From the NCBI GenBank assembly GCA_031260665.1, contig JAISLD010000026.1:1-64000 (forward strand): DNA of 64,000 nucleotides, in the 5' to 3' direction. Numbering within the stretch: position 1 is the stretch's first letter; each line of letters opens with the position of its first letter. The notes beneath the pieces were generated by a model. That model did not search any database, was not told the origin of the DNA, and saw nothing but the letters and a program-made list of their open reading frames with translations. This DNA is from Oscillospiraceae bacterium. Lineage in GTDB: Bacteria; Bacillota; Clostridia; Oscillospirales; Ruminococcaceae. A program made the position numbers and the translations under genes. This document shows, one piece after another, positions 35,426 to 42,652 of this stretch.

Positions 35426-35525
35426 TATAGCCGTTTAACTTAAAAACACTAAAGTGTTTTTAAGTTTGGGCGCATACGCGCCCACGCGGCAAAGCCGCGA
35501 AACGGCGTATCAGGACGGTTAAATC
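35426..35525 (+). repeat. Hairpin-chain repeat, copy C (left half)
   Basis: It matches 42460-42560 at about 97 percent: TATAGCCGTTTAACTT, the AAACACT/AGTGTTT stem, the GGGCGC/GCGCCC stem and the GCGGC/GCCGC stem, then AAACGGCGTATCAGGACGG and TTAAATC. The right half is missing. The break falls within the stop codon of the lipid kinase gene (35524-35526), so the repeat end may form the end of that gene. Confidence 0.85.
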
Positions 35526-36501
35526 AATCAATTGGGGCAATCACTTCGGCAAACCCGTGAAGTATCTCAATCTCAACCTCGGTGCGATAGACGTATTGCC
35601 CGTTTAGGCAGAGCCGCATTGGTGTATCGCTTGAGATACGCATTTGTTTGCCCCTGACATAGATGTATCTGCTTCGGTTTTCTTTCCACCTGCCCTTGAT
35701 GTGCTTGCCAAACAGCGTGAACAAGCCAAATGGTGCGGTGCTTCGTGTGAAGAGCGCGTCAAACTCACCGTCGGTGCAGTCGGCTTCGGGCACGCTGACC
35801 ATACTGCCGCCGACGTACTTGTGGTTAGCGATGTTGATTGACGCGTATTGCCCGTCATAGTGCTCGCCGTCTATCTCGATAACATAGCGGTGATATATCG
35901 CGTGTCTGTTGAATAACGTGAGAATAAACGCCGTTATGTATCTAAGCCTGCTGAGCTGAGAGGGGATAGGACGCTTGAACAAACCGCGCCACGCGTTCGA
36001 TATCTGTGAGCCGAGATAAGCAACGTGGCACTCCATTCCGAGTGAAACATAATCGGGTGTGACGAACGCGTCAACCTTCAGTATATCAACGGGTATCGTC
36101 TTTGCGACAATCTGTCGCTTGATATTTAAGAATTTGACAAAGTTTTCCGCACCGAACACCTTTACGAAATCGTTCTCCACACCAAACGGTATTATCCCGA
36201 TTTGGATATTTTTGAGTCCATACACGGCGTTGACTATATCAAACAGCATACCATCGCCACCCACCGAGTAAACCCGCTTTATCTCGCTCTCTCCTGCCTC
36301 CGCCGCAAACTTTCTTACCGCGGGGATAGCGTCGCGGGCAAACCGAGTGAAGAACAGCTCGTAAGGGTCGTCGCTGTGCCTAAACGCACCGCGTATGTTC
36401 TCGGCAAATTCGTCTGTTGTCACATCAGGCGGCAATGCCCTTGGGTTGACTACGAAAAGATGTTTCATATATGTTACATAGGATTTTGTTACTTTAATCA
36501 C
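35524..36501 (-). CDS. Diacylglycerol-kinase-family lipid kinase
   Basis: DagK/YegS-type kinases phosphorylate diacylglycerol or related lipids. The product (325 residues from GTG 36501, or 314 from ATG 36468) has VYSVGGDGMLFDIVNAV (the GGDG nucleotide loop, where GGDGT is usual), IPFGVENDFVKVFG for the GTxNDF motif, and the YASINIANHKYVGGSM segment of the second domain. The GTG at 36501 overlaps the stop of the upstream REC-HD-GYP gene in a GTGA arrangement, which suggests coupling; the ATG is the more usual family start. The stop codon coincides with the end of a repeat, so the C-terminus may have been altered. Confidence 0.88.
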   Translation of the reverse strand: MIKVTKSYVTYMKHLFVVNPRALPPDVTTDEFAENIRGAFRHSDDPYELFFTRFARDAIPAVRKFAAEAGESEIKRVYSVGGDGMLFDIVNAVYGLKNIQIGIIPFGVENDFVKVFGAENFVKFLNIKRQIVAKTIPVDILKVDAFVTPDYVSLGMECHVAYLGSQISNAWRGLFKRPIPSQLSRLRYITAFILTLFNRHAIYHRYVIEIDGEHYDGQYASINIANHKYVGGSMVSVPEADCTDGEFDALFTRSTAPFGLFTLFGKHIKGRWKENRSRYIYVRGKQMRISSDTPMRLCLNGQYVYRTEVEIEILHGFAEVIAPID

Positions 36502-37550
36502 AAAATGATGTCTGTTGGTTCGCCGTTTAGTATCGCGATGAAGTGCCGCGTTATGTCGGGGTCAAACTTCTTTCCCATTTCCGAGATGATGATTTTCTTC
36601 GCGTTGACGTCCGTGAGAGCGTCGCGGTAAGGTCGCGGGCTGGTAAGAGCGACATACGAGTCAACCGGTGAAAGAATACGCCCCTCAAGCGGAATACCCA
36701 GATTTTGAAGCCGCTTGGGGTATCCCGTGCCGTCCCAGTTTTCGTGGTGTGACCCCGCAAAGACTGCCGCTCTCGCTAAATCCTCGTCGTCTTTTCGCTC
36801 CGCCAACAGTTTGTTCAGCATTGCGACACCGATGACAGGGTGCTTTCTTATCACCGAGTGTTCGTCCTCTGCAAGGGGCGTTTTCTTCTCGATTATCTCG
36901 TCCATTGCGCTCTTGCCTATGTCACGCACCATTGACGAAGCGCCGGCAAACACGGGATTCCACTCTTTCAGCTCCTGCTGATATGCCGACAGTGTTTGCA
37001 GGTGAGCCACAAGCTCGGTAATAAGCCCTCTCACACGGACAGCCTCGTCGAAGAAACTGTCGCCGAGTGAAGCCGCCGCCCCATAGGTCAGCCCCTCGAA
37101 GAACTGCGTGACCCGCGAATACTCCGCATACTTTAGTCTCGCGATTTCTTCGGACAAGTGGTTCATCTGGATACGCGTATGCACTTGGTTCTTCAGCCGC
37201 ATTGGGATAAAAGGCTTGGTGAGATAGTCAGACGCGCCAAGCCGCATACATCGGATTTCGCTTACGATATCGGTTTTTGCCGTGACGATGATGACAGGGA
37301 GCGTGGCATAGTCGGGCTCGCCTTTCAGTACGGTGAGAACGTCGTAACCGCTTATCTCATACATCTCAAGGTCGAGAATAATCAGCGACGGCTTGAATAT
37401 GAGGAGCATCTCAAGCATCTTCTCGGCACTTTGAAAGGTGTACACACGAAAGTCGCCCTCAAGCGCATGACGCGCCGTCATAAGCGAGGACATACTGTCG
37501 TCCACCACAAAAACTATATCTTTACCGTTGTTGTTAGCAGTATCGTTCAT
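36498..37550 (-). CDS. Response regulator with degenerate HD-GYP domain
   Basis: The 350-residue product has an N-terminal receiver (about 12-128; acidic pair at 17-18, phospho-Asp60 in ILDLEM, Lys112 in TKPF), a linker and an HD-GYP-like domain (about 150-345). The HD pair is RD at 209-210 (MVRDIGKS), so the metal-binding His is lost. HHENWDGTGYP is kept (268-278), and the later motif is DSYVAL instead of DvyDAL. c-di-GMP hydrolysis is therefore doubtful; it may act as a phosphorylation-controlled binding protein. It is translationally coupled to a lipid kinase gene. Confidence 0.88.
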   Translation of the reverse strand: MNDTANNNGKDIVFVVDDSMSSLMTARHALEGDFRVYTFQSAEKMLEMLLIFKPSLIILDLEMYEISGYDVLTVLKGEPDYATLPVIIVTAKTDIVSEIRCMRLGASDYLTKPFIPMRLKNQVHTRIQMNHLSEEIARLKYAEYSRVTQFFEGLTYGAAASLGDSFFDEAVRVRGLITELVAHLQTLSAYQQELKEWNPVFAGASSMVRDIGKSAMDEIIEKKTPLAEDEHSVIRKHPVIGVAMLNKLLAERKDDEDLARAAVFAGSHHENWDGTGYPKRLQNLGIPLEGRILSPVDSYVALTSPRPYRDALTDVNAKKIIISEMGKKFDPDITRHFIAILNGEPTDIIL

Positions 37551-37717
37551 ATCAAAACTCTCGGCAACTTGCCCGTATTTCAGGCTGCAGATACAGAAAC
37601 TTTCGAGTAAATAATCTTTTAGTGTTCTCTCCCCACCTTGGGCGGGGAGAGAACACTAATTCTTTGCCGGTTGCAAAGCAAAAGTTAGTTAATCGGTGTT
37701 ACTATATACCTACTTAA

Positions 37718-37745
37718 TTATATCAGAGAAACAGAGTTAAGTCAA
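37718..37745 (-). promoter_or_regulatory. Promoter of the pseudo-HD-GYP/lipid-kinase unit
   Basis: Reading leftward: TTGACT (37745-37740), a 16-bp spacer and TATAAT (37723-37718). The leader is about 170 nt and contains the GTTCTCTCCCC stem-loop. Confidence 0.7.
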
Positions 37746-37827
37746 TACCGGAAAAGCCGTATGTTATTTATTTACCACATATTCACAAAAATCTGGATAC
37801 ATTCACAAAAATATCGCTTCACAACCC

Positions 37828-37856
37828 TTGAAATTTCGTCAACAGTATGCTATAAT
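37828..37856 (+). promoter_or_regulatory. Promoter of the canonical REC-HD-GYP gene
   Basis: TTGAAA (37828-37833), a 17-bp spacer and TATAAT (37851-37856), about 74 bp before the start codon. Confidence 0.75.
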
Positions 37857-37929
37857 ATACTTGAAGGTTTAATGTGGGTTCTCACTCACTTGATTTATTT
37901 GATCTAATTTACAAGATAAGGGAAAGCTT

Positions 37930-39054
37930 ATGGACACAATTAAAGACAACGCGGCTACGACTGAAGCTCGCAAAACTATCCTCGCGGTTGACGACGACCC
38001 AATCGTGCTCGAGTCTGTCCGTGTTTCACTGATGTCAAGCGAGTTCAGCATCGTTCCGCTGACAAGCGGCAAGCAGGTCTTCAACTTCTTTGAGAGGAAA
38101 GACGCCGACTTAATCCTTCTCGACTGCTATATGCCCGATATGGACGGCTTTGAGGTCTTTACTCAGCTTCGTTCCAACCCGAAAACCAAAAATATCCCCG
38201 TCATATTCCTGACGGGAGCGGCGGACGGCGACAGCGAAACAGCCGCTCTCAATATGGGCGCCGCCGATTACATAACCAAGCCGATTCGCCCCAGTGTGCT
38301 GACTGCACGCGTGAAGAACCAGCTTGAGCTGATTGATTATCGCCGCAACCTCGAGAACCTCGTGACAGAGCAAAGCGGCAAGATTATCGAAGCCAACACG
38401 ATGCTGAAGAAGCGTGAGGACGTTATCCTCACTATGCTCGCCCGTATCACCGATATGCGCGACAGCGAAACAGGCGACCACATCATACGGACGACCAAGT
38501 ACAGCAAGATTCTCGCGGAAGATTTGTACCGCAGCCCCAAAGAGGGATACCCTATGCCGAAAGCCCTCCTTGAGGATATCGTCAAGTCGGCAAAGCTGCA
38601 CGACCTCGGTAAGATTGCGATACCCGACAATGTGCTGCTGAAGAACGGCAGACTGACGAAAGAGGAGTTCGACATAATCAAAACCCACCCGGCACACGGC
38701 GCGATGATTATGGACGTGTTCAGCGAAGAATCGGGCGACGACCACTTCCTTGATGTGGCGCACGATATCGCGCTTCGTCACCACGAAAAGTGGAACGGCA
38801 CAGGTTATCCCGACGGACTTTCGGGATTCAACATTCCTTTGTCGGCACGAATTGTCGCTGTCGCCGATGTTTACGACGCGCTGACCTCTCGCCGCCCCTA
38901 CAAAGAGCCGTTCTCTCACAAAAAAGCGGTAGAGATTATCTGCGACGACAGCGGGATTCACTTCGACCCGTATTTGGTCACGGTGTTCACTCGTCACGCC
39001 GCTGAGTTTGAAACTATCTCACTCACACAAATCAAGAAGTCAACCGCTATATAA
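37930..39054 (+). CDS. Response regulator with canonical HD-GYP phosphodiesterase domain
   Basis: The 374-residue product has a receiver (about 15-130; acidic DDD at 21-23, phospho-Asp65 in LLDCYMPDMDG, Lys117 in ITKPI), a short coiled linker and a complete HD-GYP domain. KLHDLGKIAIPD holds the HD pair at 224-225, followed by THPAHGAMIM, RHHEKWNGTGYPDGL and VADVYDALTSRRPYK. The family hydrolyses c-di-GMP (to pGpG or GMP). It is divergent from the degenerate paralogue across 380 bp. AAGGGAAAGC precedes the ATG. Confidence 0.94.
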   Translation: MDTIKDNAATTEARKTILAVDDDPIVLESVRVSLMSSEFSIVPLTSGKQVFNFFERKDADLILLDCYMPDMDGFEVFTQLRSNPKTKNIPVIFLTGAADGDSETAALNMGAADYITKPIRPSVLTARVKNQLELIDYRRNLENLVTEQSGKIIEANTMLKKREDVILTMLARITDMRDSETGDHIIRTTKYSKILAEDLYRSPKEGYPMPKALLEDIVKSAKLHDLGKIAIPDNVLLKNGRLTKEEFDIIKTHPAHGAMIMDVFSEESGDDHFLDVAHDIALRHHEKWNGTGYPDGLSGFNIPLSARIVAVADVYDALTSRRPYKEPFSHKKAVEIICDDSGIHFDPYLVTVFTRHAAEFETISLTQIKKSTAI

Positions 39055-39125
39055 CTCGGTGCCCGCGGGGCAATAGAGTTATGCGACACGTTGCTTGTTA
39101 TGCTGAGTCATAGCAATCAAACAGA

Positions 39126-39152
39126 CAAAGCCGCTTGAATCTCAAGCGGCTT
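39126..39152. terminator. Bidirectional terminator
   Basis: The stem AAAGCCGCTTGA/TCAAGCGGCTTT has a short loop and lies between the convergent HD-GYP gene and khpA. Confidence 0.85.
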
Positions 39153-39171
39153 TACGTTTGTTTAGTGGGAC

Positions 39172-39402
39172 TCACTCAATATCCACGTTGACTTTCAGCC
39201 CTTCTTTGGCTGCGCCTGCACGCATTATCGTACGAATAGCCTTGGCTATCTTGCCTTGCTTGCCGATAACTCTGCCCATATCTTCCGCCGCAACGTGAAG
39301 CTTGCAAGTGACCAGACCGTCAACAGGCTCGCTGACGGTTATCTCTACGGCGGACGCGTCCGTCACGAGGTCGTTCACTATAGCCTGAAGAAGTTCTTTC
39401 AC
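39172..39402 (-). CDS. khpA: KH-domain RNA-binding protein KhpA (GTG start)
   Basis: A small RNA chaperone that pairs with KhpB/EloR in firmicutes and affects cell elongation and division. The 76-residue product is essentially one KH domain with the GxxG loop in GRVIGKQGKIAKAIRTIMRA. The start is GTG, one base after the rpsP stop, with AAGGAG inside the rpsP tail. This is the last gene of ylxM-ffh-rpsP-khpA. Confidence 0.94.
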   Translation of the reverse strand: MKELLQAIVNDLVTDASAVEITVSEPVDGLVTCKLHVAAEDMGRVIGKQGKIAKAIRTIMRAGAAKEGLKVNVDIE

Positions 39403-39403
39403 G

Positions 39404-39646
39404 TCAGACTATCTCCTTGATTTTAAGGATTTTCTTCACGGTTTCAGTCGGCTGCGCACCTTTGCCGAGCCATTCTTTCGCTTTGTCGCCGTCTATGTTG
39501 ATAACCGACGGGTTCTTGGTCGGGTCATAGGTGCCGATTTCTTCGATGAAACGGCCGTCGCGCGGATAACGTGAATCCGCAACCACGATTCTGTAGTAAG
39601 GTGCTTTCTTTGCGCCGATACGACGCAATCTGATTTTAACTGCCAC
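39404..39646 (-). CDS. rpsP: 30S ribosomal protein S16 (GTG start)
   Basis: The 80-residue product has the invariant opening [20 protein letters not shown], then [19 protein letters not shown] and the C-terminal [23 protein letters not shown] start lies 8 nt after GGAGG. It is flanked by ffh and khpA as in many firmicutes. Confidence 0.97.
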   Translation of the reverse strand: MAVKIRLRRIGAKKAPYYRIVVADSRYPRDGRFIEEIGTYDPTKNPSVINIDGDKAKEWLGKGAQPTETVKKILKIKEIV

Positions 39647-39791
39647 TTTGTCTGTCCTCCGAATGTTTTTAATAAATAATAGTAAATCGGTAAAGTTACC
39701 GTTAAACTTGATAAATAATAACAGCCGCTGATTAACTATAGGGAATACGGTTTATTTACTTGCCGATAAAGCCAATTCGCATCACAACTTG

Positions 39792-41126
39792 CTACTGCAC
39801 GCCGAGTCCGCTGAGGAATCTCGCTTTCTTCTTCGTGTTCATCTTACCCATCTTCCTCATCATATCTTTCATCATATCATACTGCTTCAGCAGTTGGTTC
39901 ACCTCAGGCACACCAACGCCGCTTCCTGCCGCGATACGGCGTTTCCGTTTCGCGTCGATTATCTGCGGCCGCTCACGTTCACGCTTTGTCATCGACAGGA
40001 TAATCGCCTTGGTTCTCGGCAGTTTCTTTTCGTCTATATCGTCGTCGCTGATTTTCCCCGCCACACCCGGCAGCATTGACACAATTGACTTAAGGCTGCC
40101 CATCTTTTCAATCTGGGCAAACTGAACAAGCAAGTCGTTCATATCGAACTTGTTGTCCATAAGACTCTTCGCCGCACCGATTGCCGCTTCGTCGTCGAAC
40201 GACATCTTCGCTTTGTCAATCAGCGACAGCACGTCGCCCATTCCGAGTATCCGCGAAGCCATACGTTCGGGGTGAAAGACCTCAAGGTCGTCGAGTTTTT
40301 CACCTATCCCCGCGAACTTTATCGGCTTGCCTGTCACGGCACGCACCGACAACGCCGCGCCTCCTCGTGAGTCGCCGTCAAGTTTCGTCAGAACCACGCC
40401 CGTAAGCGGCAACGCCTCGTCAAACGCCTTGGCGACGTTCACCGCGTCTTGCCCCGTCATTGAATCGACTGTGAGGAGTATCTCATCGGGCGGCACGGCG
40501 TCAACGATACGCTTAAGCTCATTCATCAGCGTTTCGTCTATATGAAGCCGACCTGCCGTGTCGATAATCAGCACGTCATATCCGCCGTCTTTCGCGAACT
40601 TTACGGCGTTTGCCGCGATTGCCACGGGGTCGCCCTGCCCCTCGTCGTATACTTTCGCGCCTGCTTGTTCGCCCACGGTTTTCAGCTGCTCGATAGCCGC
40701 GGGTCTATAGACGTCGCAAGCCGCGATAAGCGGACGGCGGCTGAGTGTGCGCAAGTGCTTCGCGAGTTTTGCCGCGTGGGTGGTCTTGCCCGCCCCTTGA
40801 AGCCCGCACATCATAATAACAGTCGGCGGTTTTGACGAAAACCGCAGCTTTGCTTCTTCCGTCCCCATAAGAACCGTGAGTTCTTCGCGAACGATATCAA
40901 TGACCTGTTGCGCAGGTGTAAGGCTCTGCATAACGTCCGCGCCGATTGCCCGCTCGCTCACTGCCGCCGCAAACTCTTTCGCTGTCTTGAAGTTCACGTC
41001 AGCTTCAAGCAAAGCGTTCTTCACCTCGCGCATAACTTCGCGGACATCTTTTTCAGACAGCTTGCCCTTTGACTTCAGCCCCTTGAACACCTTTGACAGA
41101 CGTTCGGTCAGCCCCTCAAATGCCAT
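39792..41126 (-). CDS. ffh: Signal recognition particle protein Ffh
   Basis: The GTPase that, with SRP RNA, delivers nascent membrane proteins to FtsY. The 444-residue product has the N domain, G domain motifs GLQGAGKTTHAAKLAKHL (about 107), DTAGRLHIDETLM and TKLDGDSRGGAALSV, and a methionine-rich M domain (KQYDMMKDMMRKMGKM). The length is normal. An AAGG site precedes the ATG. ylxM lies 10 nt upstream. Confidence 0.98.
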   Translation of the reverse strand: MAFEGLTERLSKVFKGLKSKGKLSEKDVREVMREVKNALLEADVNFKTAKEFAAAVSERAIGADVMQSLTPAQQVIDIVREELTVLMGTEEAKLRFSSKPPTVIMMCGLQGAGKTTHAAKLAKHLRTLSRRPLIAACDVYRPAAIEQLKTVGEQAGAKVYDEGQGDPVAIAANAVKFAKDGGYDVLIIDTAGRLHIDETLMNELKRIVDAVPPDEILLTVDSMTGQDAVNVAKAFDEALPLTGVVLTKLDGDSRGGAALSVRAVTGKPIKFAGIGEKLDDLEVFHPERMASRILGMGDVLSLIDKAKMSFDDEAAIGAAKSLMDNKFDMNDLLVQFAQIEKMGSLKSIVSMLPGVAGKISDDDIDEKKLPRTKAIILSMTKRERERPQIIDAKRKRRIAAGSGVGVPEVNQLLKQYDMMKDMMRKMGKMNTKKKARFLSGLGVQ

Positions 41127-41136
41127 ATTTACCTTG

Positions 41137-41496
41137 TTACAGTTTAGTTTTTATTTCAACGAGTTTCTCGTCAATTTCAGCCATAACGGATTCATTCTGC
41201 ATATCCGCCTGCATAATGAGTCCCTCGAGTTCTTCAATGTCGCGAGTAAGCTCAACCGTGCGGCGCGCAAGGCACAACTCTTGCTCAAGTTGGCGCAAAT
41301 GTTCGCCGCTCTTTTGGATACAGCCGAGCACGCCTTGCCTTGAAATGCCTGTTTCAAGGCTGATTTCGCCAAGTGACAGGTCGTATTCATAGTAAAGCTG
41401 AAGCGTTTCCCGCTGTTTATCGGTGAGAAGCCCGCCGTAATAGTCCAGCAGGATTGTCATCGATAAGTCTTTTATTTTGGTCTGCGTCACAGACAT
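41137..41496 (-). CDS. ylxM: YlxM-family helix-turn-helix protein (SRP-associated)
   Basis: The 119-residue product has the sigma-70 region-4-like helix-turn-helix of YlxM (LLTDKQRETLQLYYEYDLSL, then GEISLETGISRQGVLGCIQK) and a C-terminal coiled coil. YlxM stimulates the SRP GTPase in streptococci and is nearly always coded just before ffh. The ATG at 41496 is chosen because GCGAGG lies 6 nt upstream; the longer frame runs through the promoter. Confidence 0.92.
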   Translation of the reverse strand: MSVTQTKIKDLSMTILLDYYGGLLTDKQRETLQLYYEYDLSLGEISLETGISRQGVLGCIQKSGEHLRQLEQELCLARRTVELTRDIEELEGLIMQADMQNESVMAEIDEKLVEIKTKL

Positions 41497-41526
41497 TGTA
41501 AACCTCGCACAGTTGACAGTCTTATC

Positions 41527-41555
41527 ATTATAGCACAAGGAAACCGCGTTGTCAA
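41527..41555 (-). promoter_or_regulatory. Sigma-A promoter of ylxM-ffh-rpsP-khpA
   Basis: Reading leftward: TTGACA (41555-41550), a 17-bp spacer and TATAAT (41532-41527), 31 bp before ylxM. Confidence 0.88.
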
Positions 41556-41578
41556 GTGTTTTCAGCCTGCAAAACAAA

Positions 41579-41612
41579 TAAACAAGCGGCAATGTTACTT
41601 GCCGCTTGTTTG
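41579..41612 (-). terminator. Terminator of the coat gene pair
   Basis: The stem AAACAAGCGGCAA/TTGCCGCTTGTTT, read leftward, is followed by ATTTGTTTT. Confidence 0.85.
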
Positions 41613-41630
41613 TGGGGGAAAAGCTTCGGC

Positions 41631-41903
41631 TTAAGAAGCCGTAAACTTGCTTTTCACTTGACTGACCTGCTGAACAGGAGCCTGCGAAGTCTGATACCAA
41701 CCGTTTTGCTGCATTGTCGTGAAGATGTTGCTTTGAACGTCAAGCGTTTCGTTCAGGTTCTGCTTGAACTGACTGTGCAGCGGTTCCGTGCAGGATTCCT
41801 GCGTGGCGTAGTGATAAAGCCCCGTGAGTGTTTTGGACGTGAGCAGCAGGTCCTGCATATACTCCTTGTCCGTCATCTGGGTCGCTGTGTTGTTGCCCTG
41901 CAT
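41631..41903 (-). CDS. CotF-type spore coat protein
   Basis: The 90-residue product matches the coat F pattern: MTDKEYMQDLLLTSKTLTGL with the conserved QDLL/S-K spacing, a central ATQESCTEPLHSQFKQNLNE and FTTMQQNGWYQTSQAPVQQV at the end. CotF-type proteins are small helical ferritin-like coat components. It is the second gene of a pair with the 58-residue gene at 41923 and ends at its own terminator. The start has AAAGGGGAG just upstream. Confidence 0.85.
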   Translation of the reverse strand: MQGNNTATQMTDKEYMQDLLLTSKTLTGLYHYATQESCTEPLHSQFKQNLNETLDVQSNIFTTMQQNGWYQTSQAPVQQVSQVKSKFTAS

Positions 41904-41922
41904 TTAATCTCCCCTTTCGTTG

Positions 41923-42099
41923 TTACTTCAGTTGACCGATAAGACTGTCGAAATGCCGTCTGTGTGTTTGCGAGAGTTGGCTCAGCAGCGTTTTCAGTTG
42001 CGGGCTTTGCATTTTCGCGCCATAGTCGCTGCATTTCACTAAGAGCTGCTGCTCCATTCCAAGAGCGTCCTCGAGATAGAGAAGTTCTTTCGGTGTCAT
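41923..42099 (-). CDS. Small coat-associated helical protein (58 aa)
   Basis: A short gene, translated here by hand: it opens MTPKELLYLEDALGMEQQLL, continues VKCSDYGAKMQSPQLKTLL and ends SLIGQLK. Almost all of it should be helical. Its E-L-x-Y-L-x-D pattern with a QxHxxHF-like end (QTHRRHF) resembles the small ferritin-like proteins coded beside coat F genes in clostridia (from memory). A strong AAAGGAGG site lies just before the ATG. It precedes the coat F gene by 19 nt, so both are one transcript. Confidence 0.8.
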   Translation of the reverse strand: MTPKELLYLEDALGMEQQLLVKCSDYGAKMQSPQLKTLLSQLSQTHRRHFDSLIGQLK

Positions 42100-42265
42100 A
42101 CTGCCTCCTTTGTGGTTTTATTTGGTAATAGTTTAACCGAAAGAGTGGAGGATATACATAGCTTCAATAATTTCGCTTCTGCGGAAGTCCGTGCCGGTGC
42201 CCGAGAGGCAATAAGCAATTGGCAACGTATTCCATCAATGTCAATGACTAAGTTGTCGGCATTGC

Positions 42266-42294
42266 TTTACAAACTGCTTCAGTTATGATATAAT
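42266..42294 (+). promoter_or_regulatory. Promoter candidate 1 of the cysE operon
   Basis: TTTACA (42266-42271), a 17-bp spacer and TATAAT (42289-42294). The -10 region and the next 22 bases are duplicated at 42407-42434, where the TATAAT sits in an ATATCATAT/ATATGATAT palindrome. Confidence 0.6.
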
Positions 42295-42459
42295 GTTGAC
42301 AGTTGTGCCTACAGTATATCTTTTTAAGCGTGGGCTTTGCGGACGGGCTTCGCCCCGTTGGGGCAACCGCCCTCTGATGCGCAATTATATCATATCTGCG
42401 ATATGATATAATGTTGACAGTTGTGCCTATATCACAAGAGTTTGCATAATATATATTGA

Positions 42460-42630
42460 TATAGCCGTTAACTTAAAACACTAAAGTGTTTTTAAGTTTG
42501 GGCGCATACGCGCCCACGCGGCGAAGCCGCGAAACGGCGTATCAGGACGGTTAAATCCGCTCCTGTGGAGCGGTAGCCGCTGAAAGCGGCTATAAAAACG
42601 CTTTAGCGTTTTTAATTTAACCTACTATAA
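42460..42630 (+). repeat. Hairpin-chain MITE-like repeat, copy B (complete, 171 bp)
   Basis: The complete element begins TATAGCCGTTAACTTAAAA and ends TTTTTAATTTAACCTACTATA; the ends are imperfect inverted repeats starting TATAG. Inside are six consecutive short stems: AACACT/AGTGTT, GGGCGC/GCGCCC, GCGGC/GCCGC, CCGCTCC/GGAGCGG, AGCCGC/GCGGCT and AAAACGC/GCGTTTT. There is no room for a gene. It lies directly before the cysE ribosome-binding site and should be part of the cysE leader RNA. Confidence 0.9.
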
Positions 42631-42652
42631 TACAATCAACTCGGAGAGATTT

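Larger units (their letters stand above)
37551..37929. other. Divergent intergenic region between the two REC-HD-GYP genes
   Basis: About 380 bp without a gene. It contains a strong stem-loop at 37630-37661 (GTTCTCTCCCC/GGGGAGAGAAC), of the CTCTCCC/GGGAGAG type also at 3549-3578 and 9663-9686. It also holds a leftward promoter (37718-37745), a short direct repeat ATTCACAAAAAT (37789 and 37801) and a rightward promoter (37828-37856). The direct repeats lie between the two promoters and could be an operator. Confidence 0.6.
42100..42652. other. Gene-free 550-bp region: duplicated promoter block and repeats
   Basis: No gene is seen. From left to right: a fragment of the GTGCCCG/GGCAATAAGC repeat type (42189-42230), a promoter with TTTACA (42266-42271), a 17-bp spacer and TATAAT (42289-42294), then a GC-rich hairpin (GGACGGGCTTCGCCCCGTT near 42339). 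A 28-bp direct repeat of the promoter block (GATATAATGTTGACAGTTG plus GCCTA at 42288 and 42406) and the full hairpin-chain repeat (42460-42630) follow. cysE begins at 42653. Confidence 0.7.

Noticed and set aside
38110-38997. Minus-strand open frame of 295 codons opposite the canonical HD-GYP gene
   Set aside because: The plus-strand protein has complete REC and HD-GYP motifs; the reverse frame has none and is an antisense shadow.
41497-41700. Longer N-terminus for ylxM
   Set aside because: It would cross the consensus promoter at 41527-41555 and has no similarity to the family start.
42100-42652. Possible T-box riboswitch for the cysE-cysS unit
   Set aside because: No T-box core sequence or specifier-loop arrangement was seen; the hairpins belong to the dispersed repeat family, which also occurs before unrelated genes.
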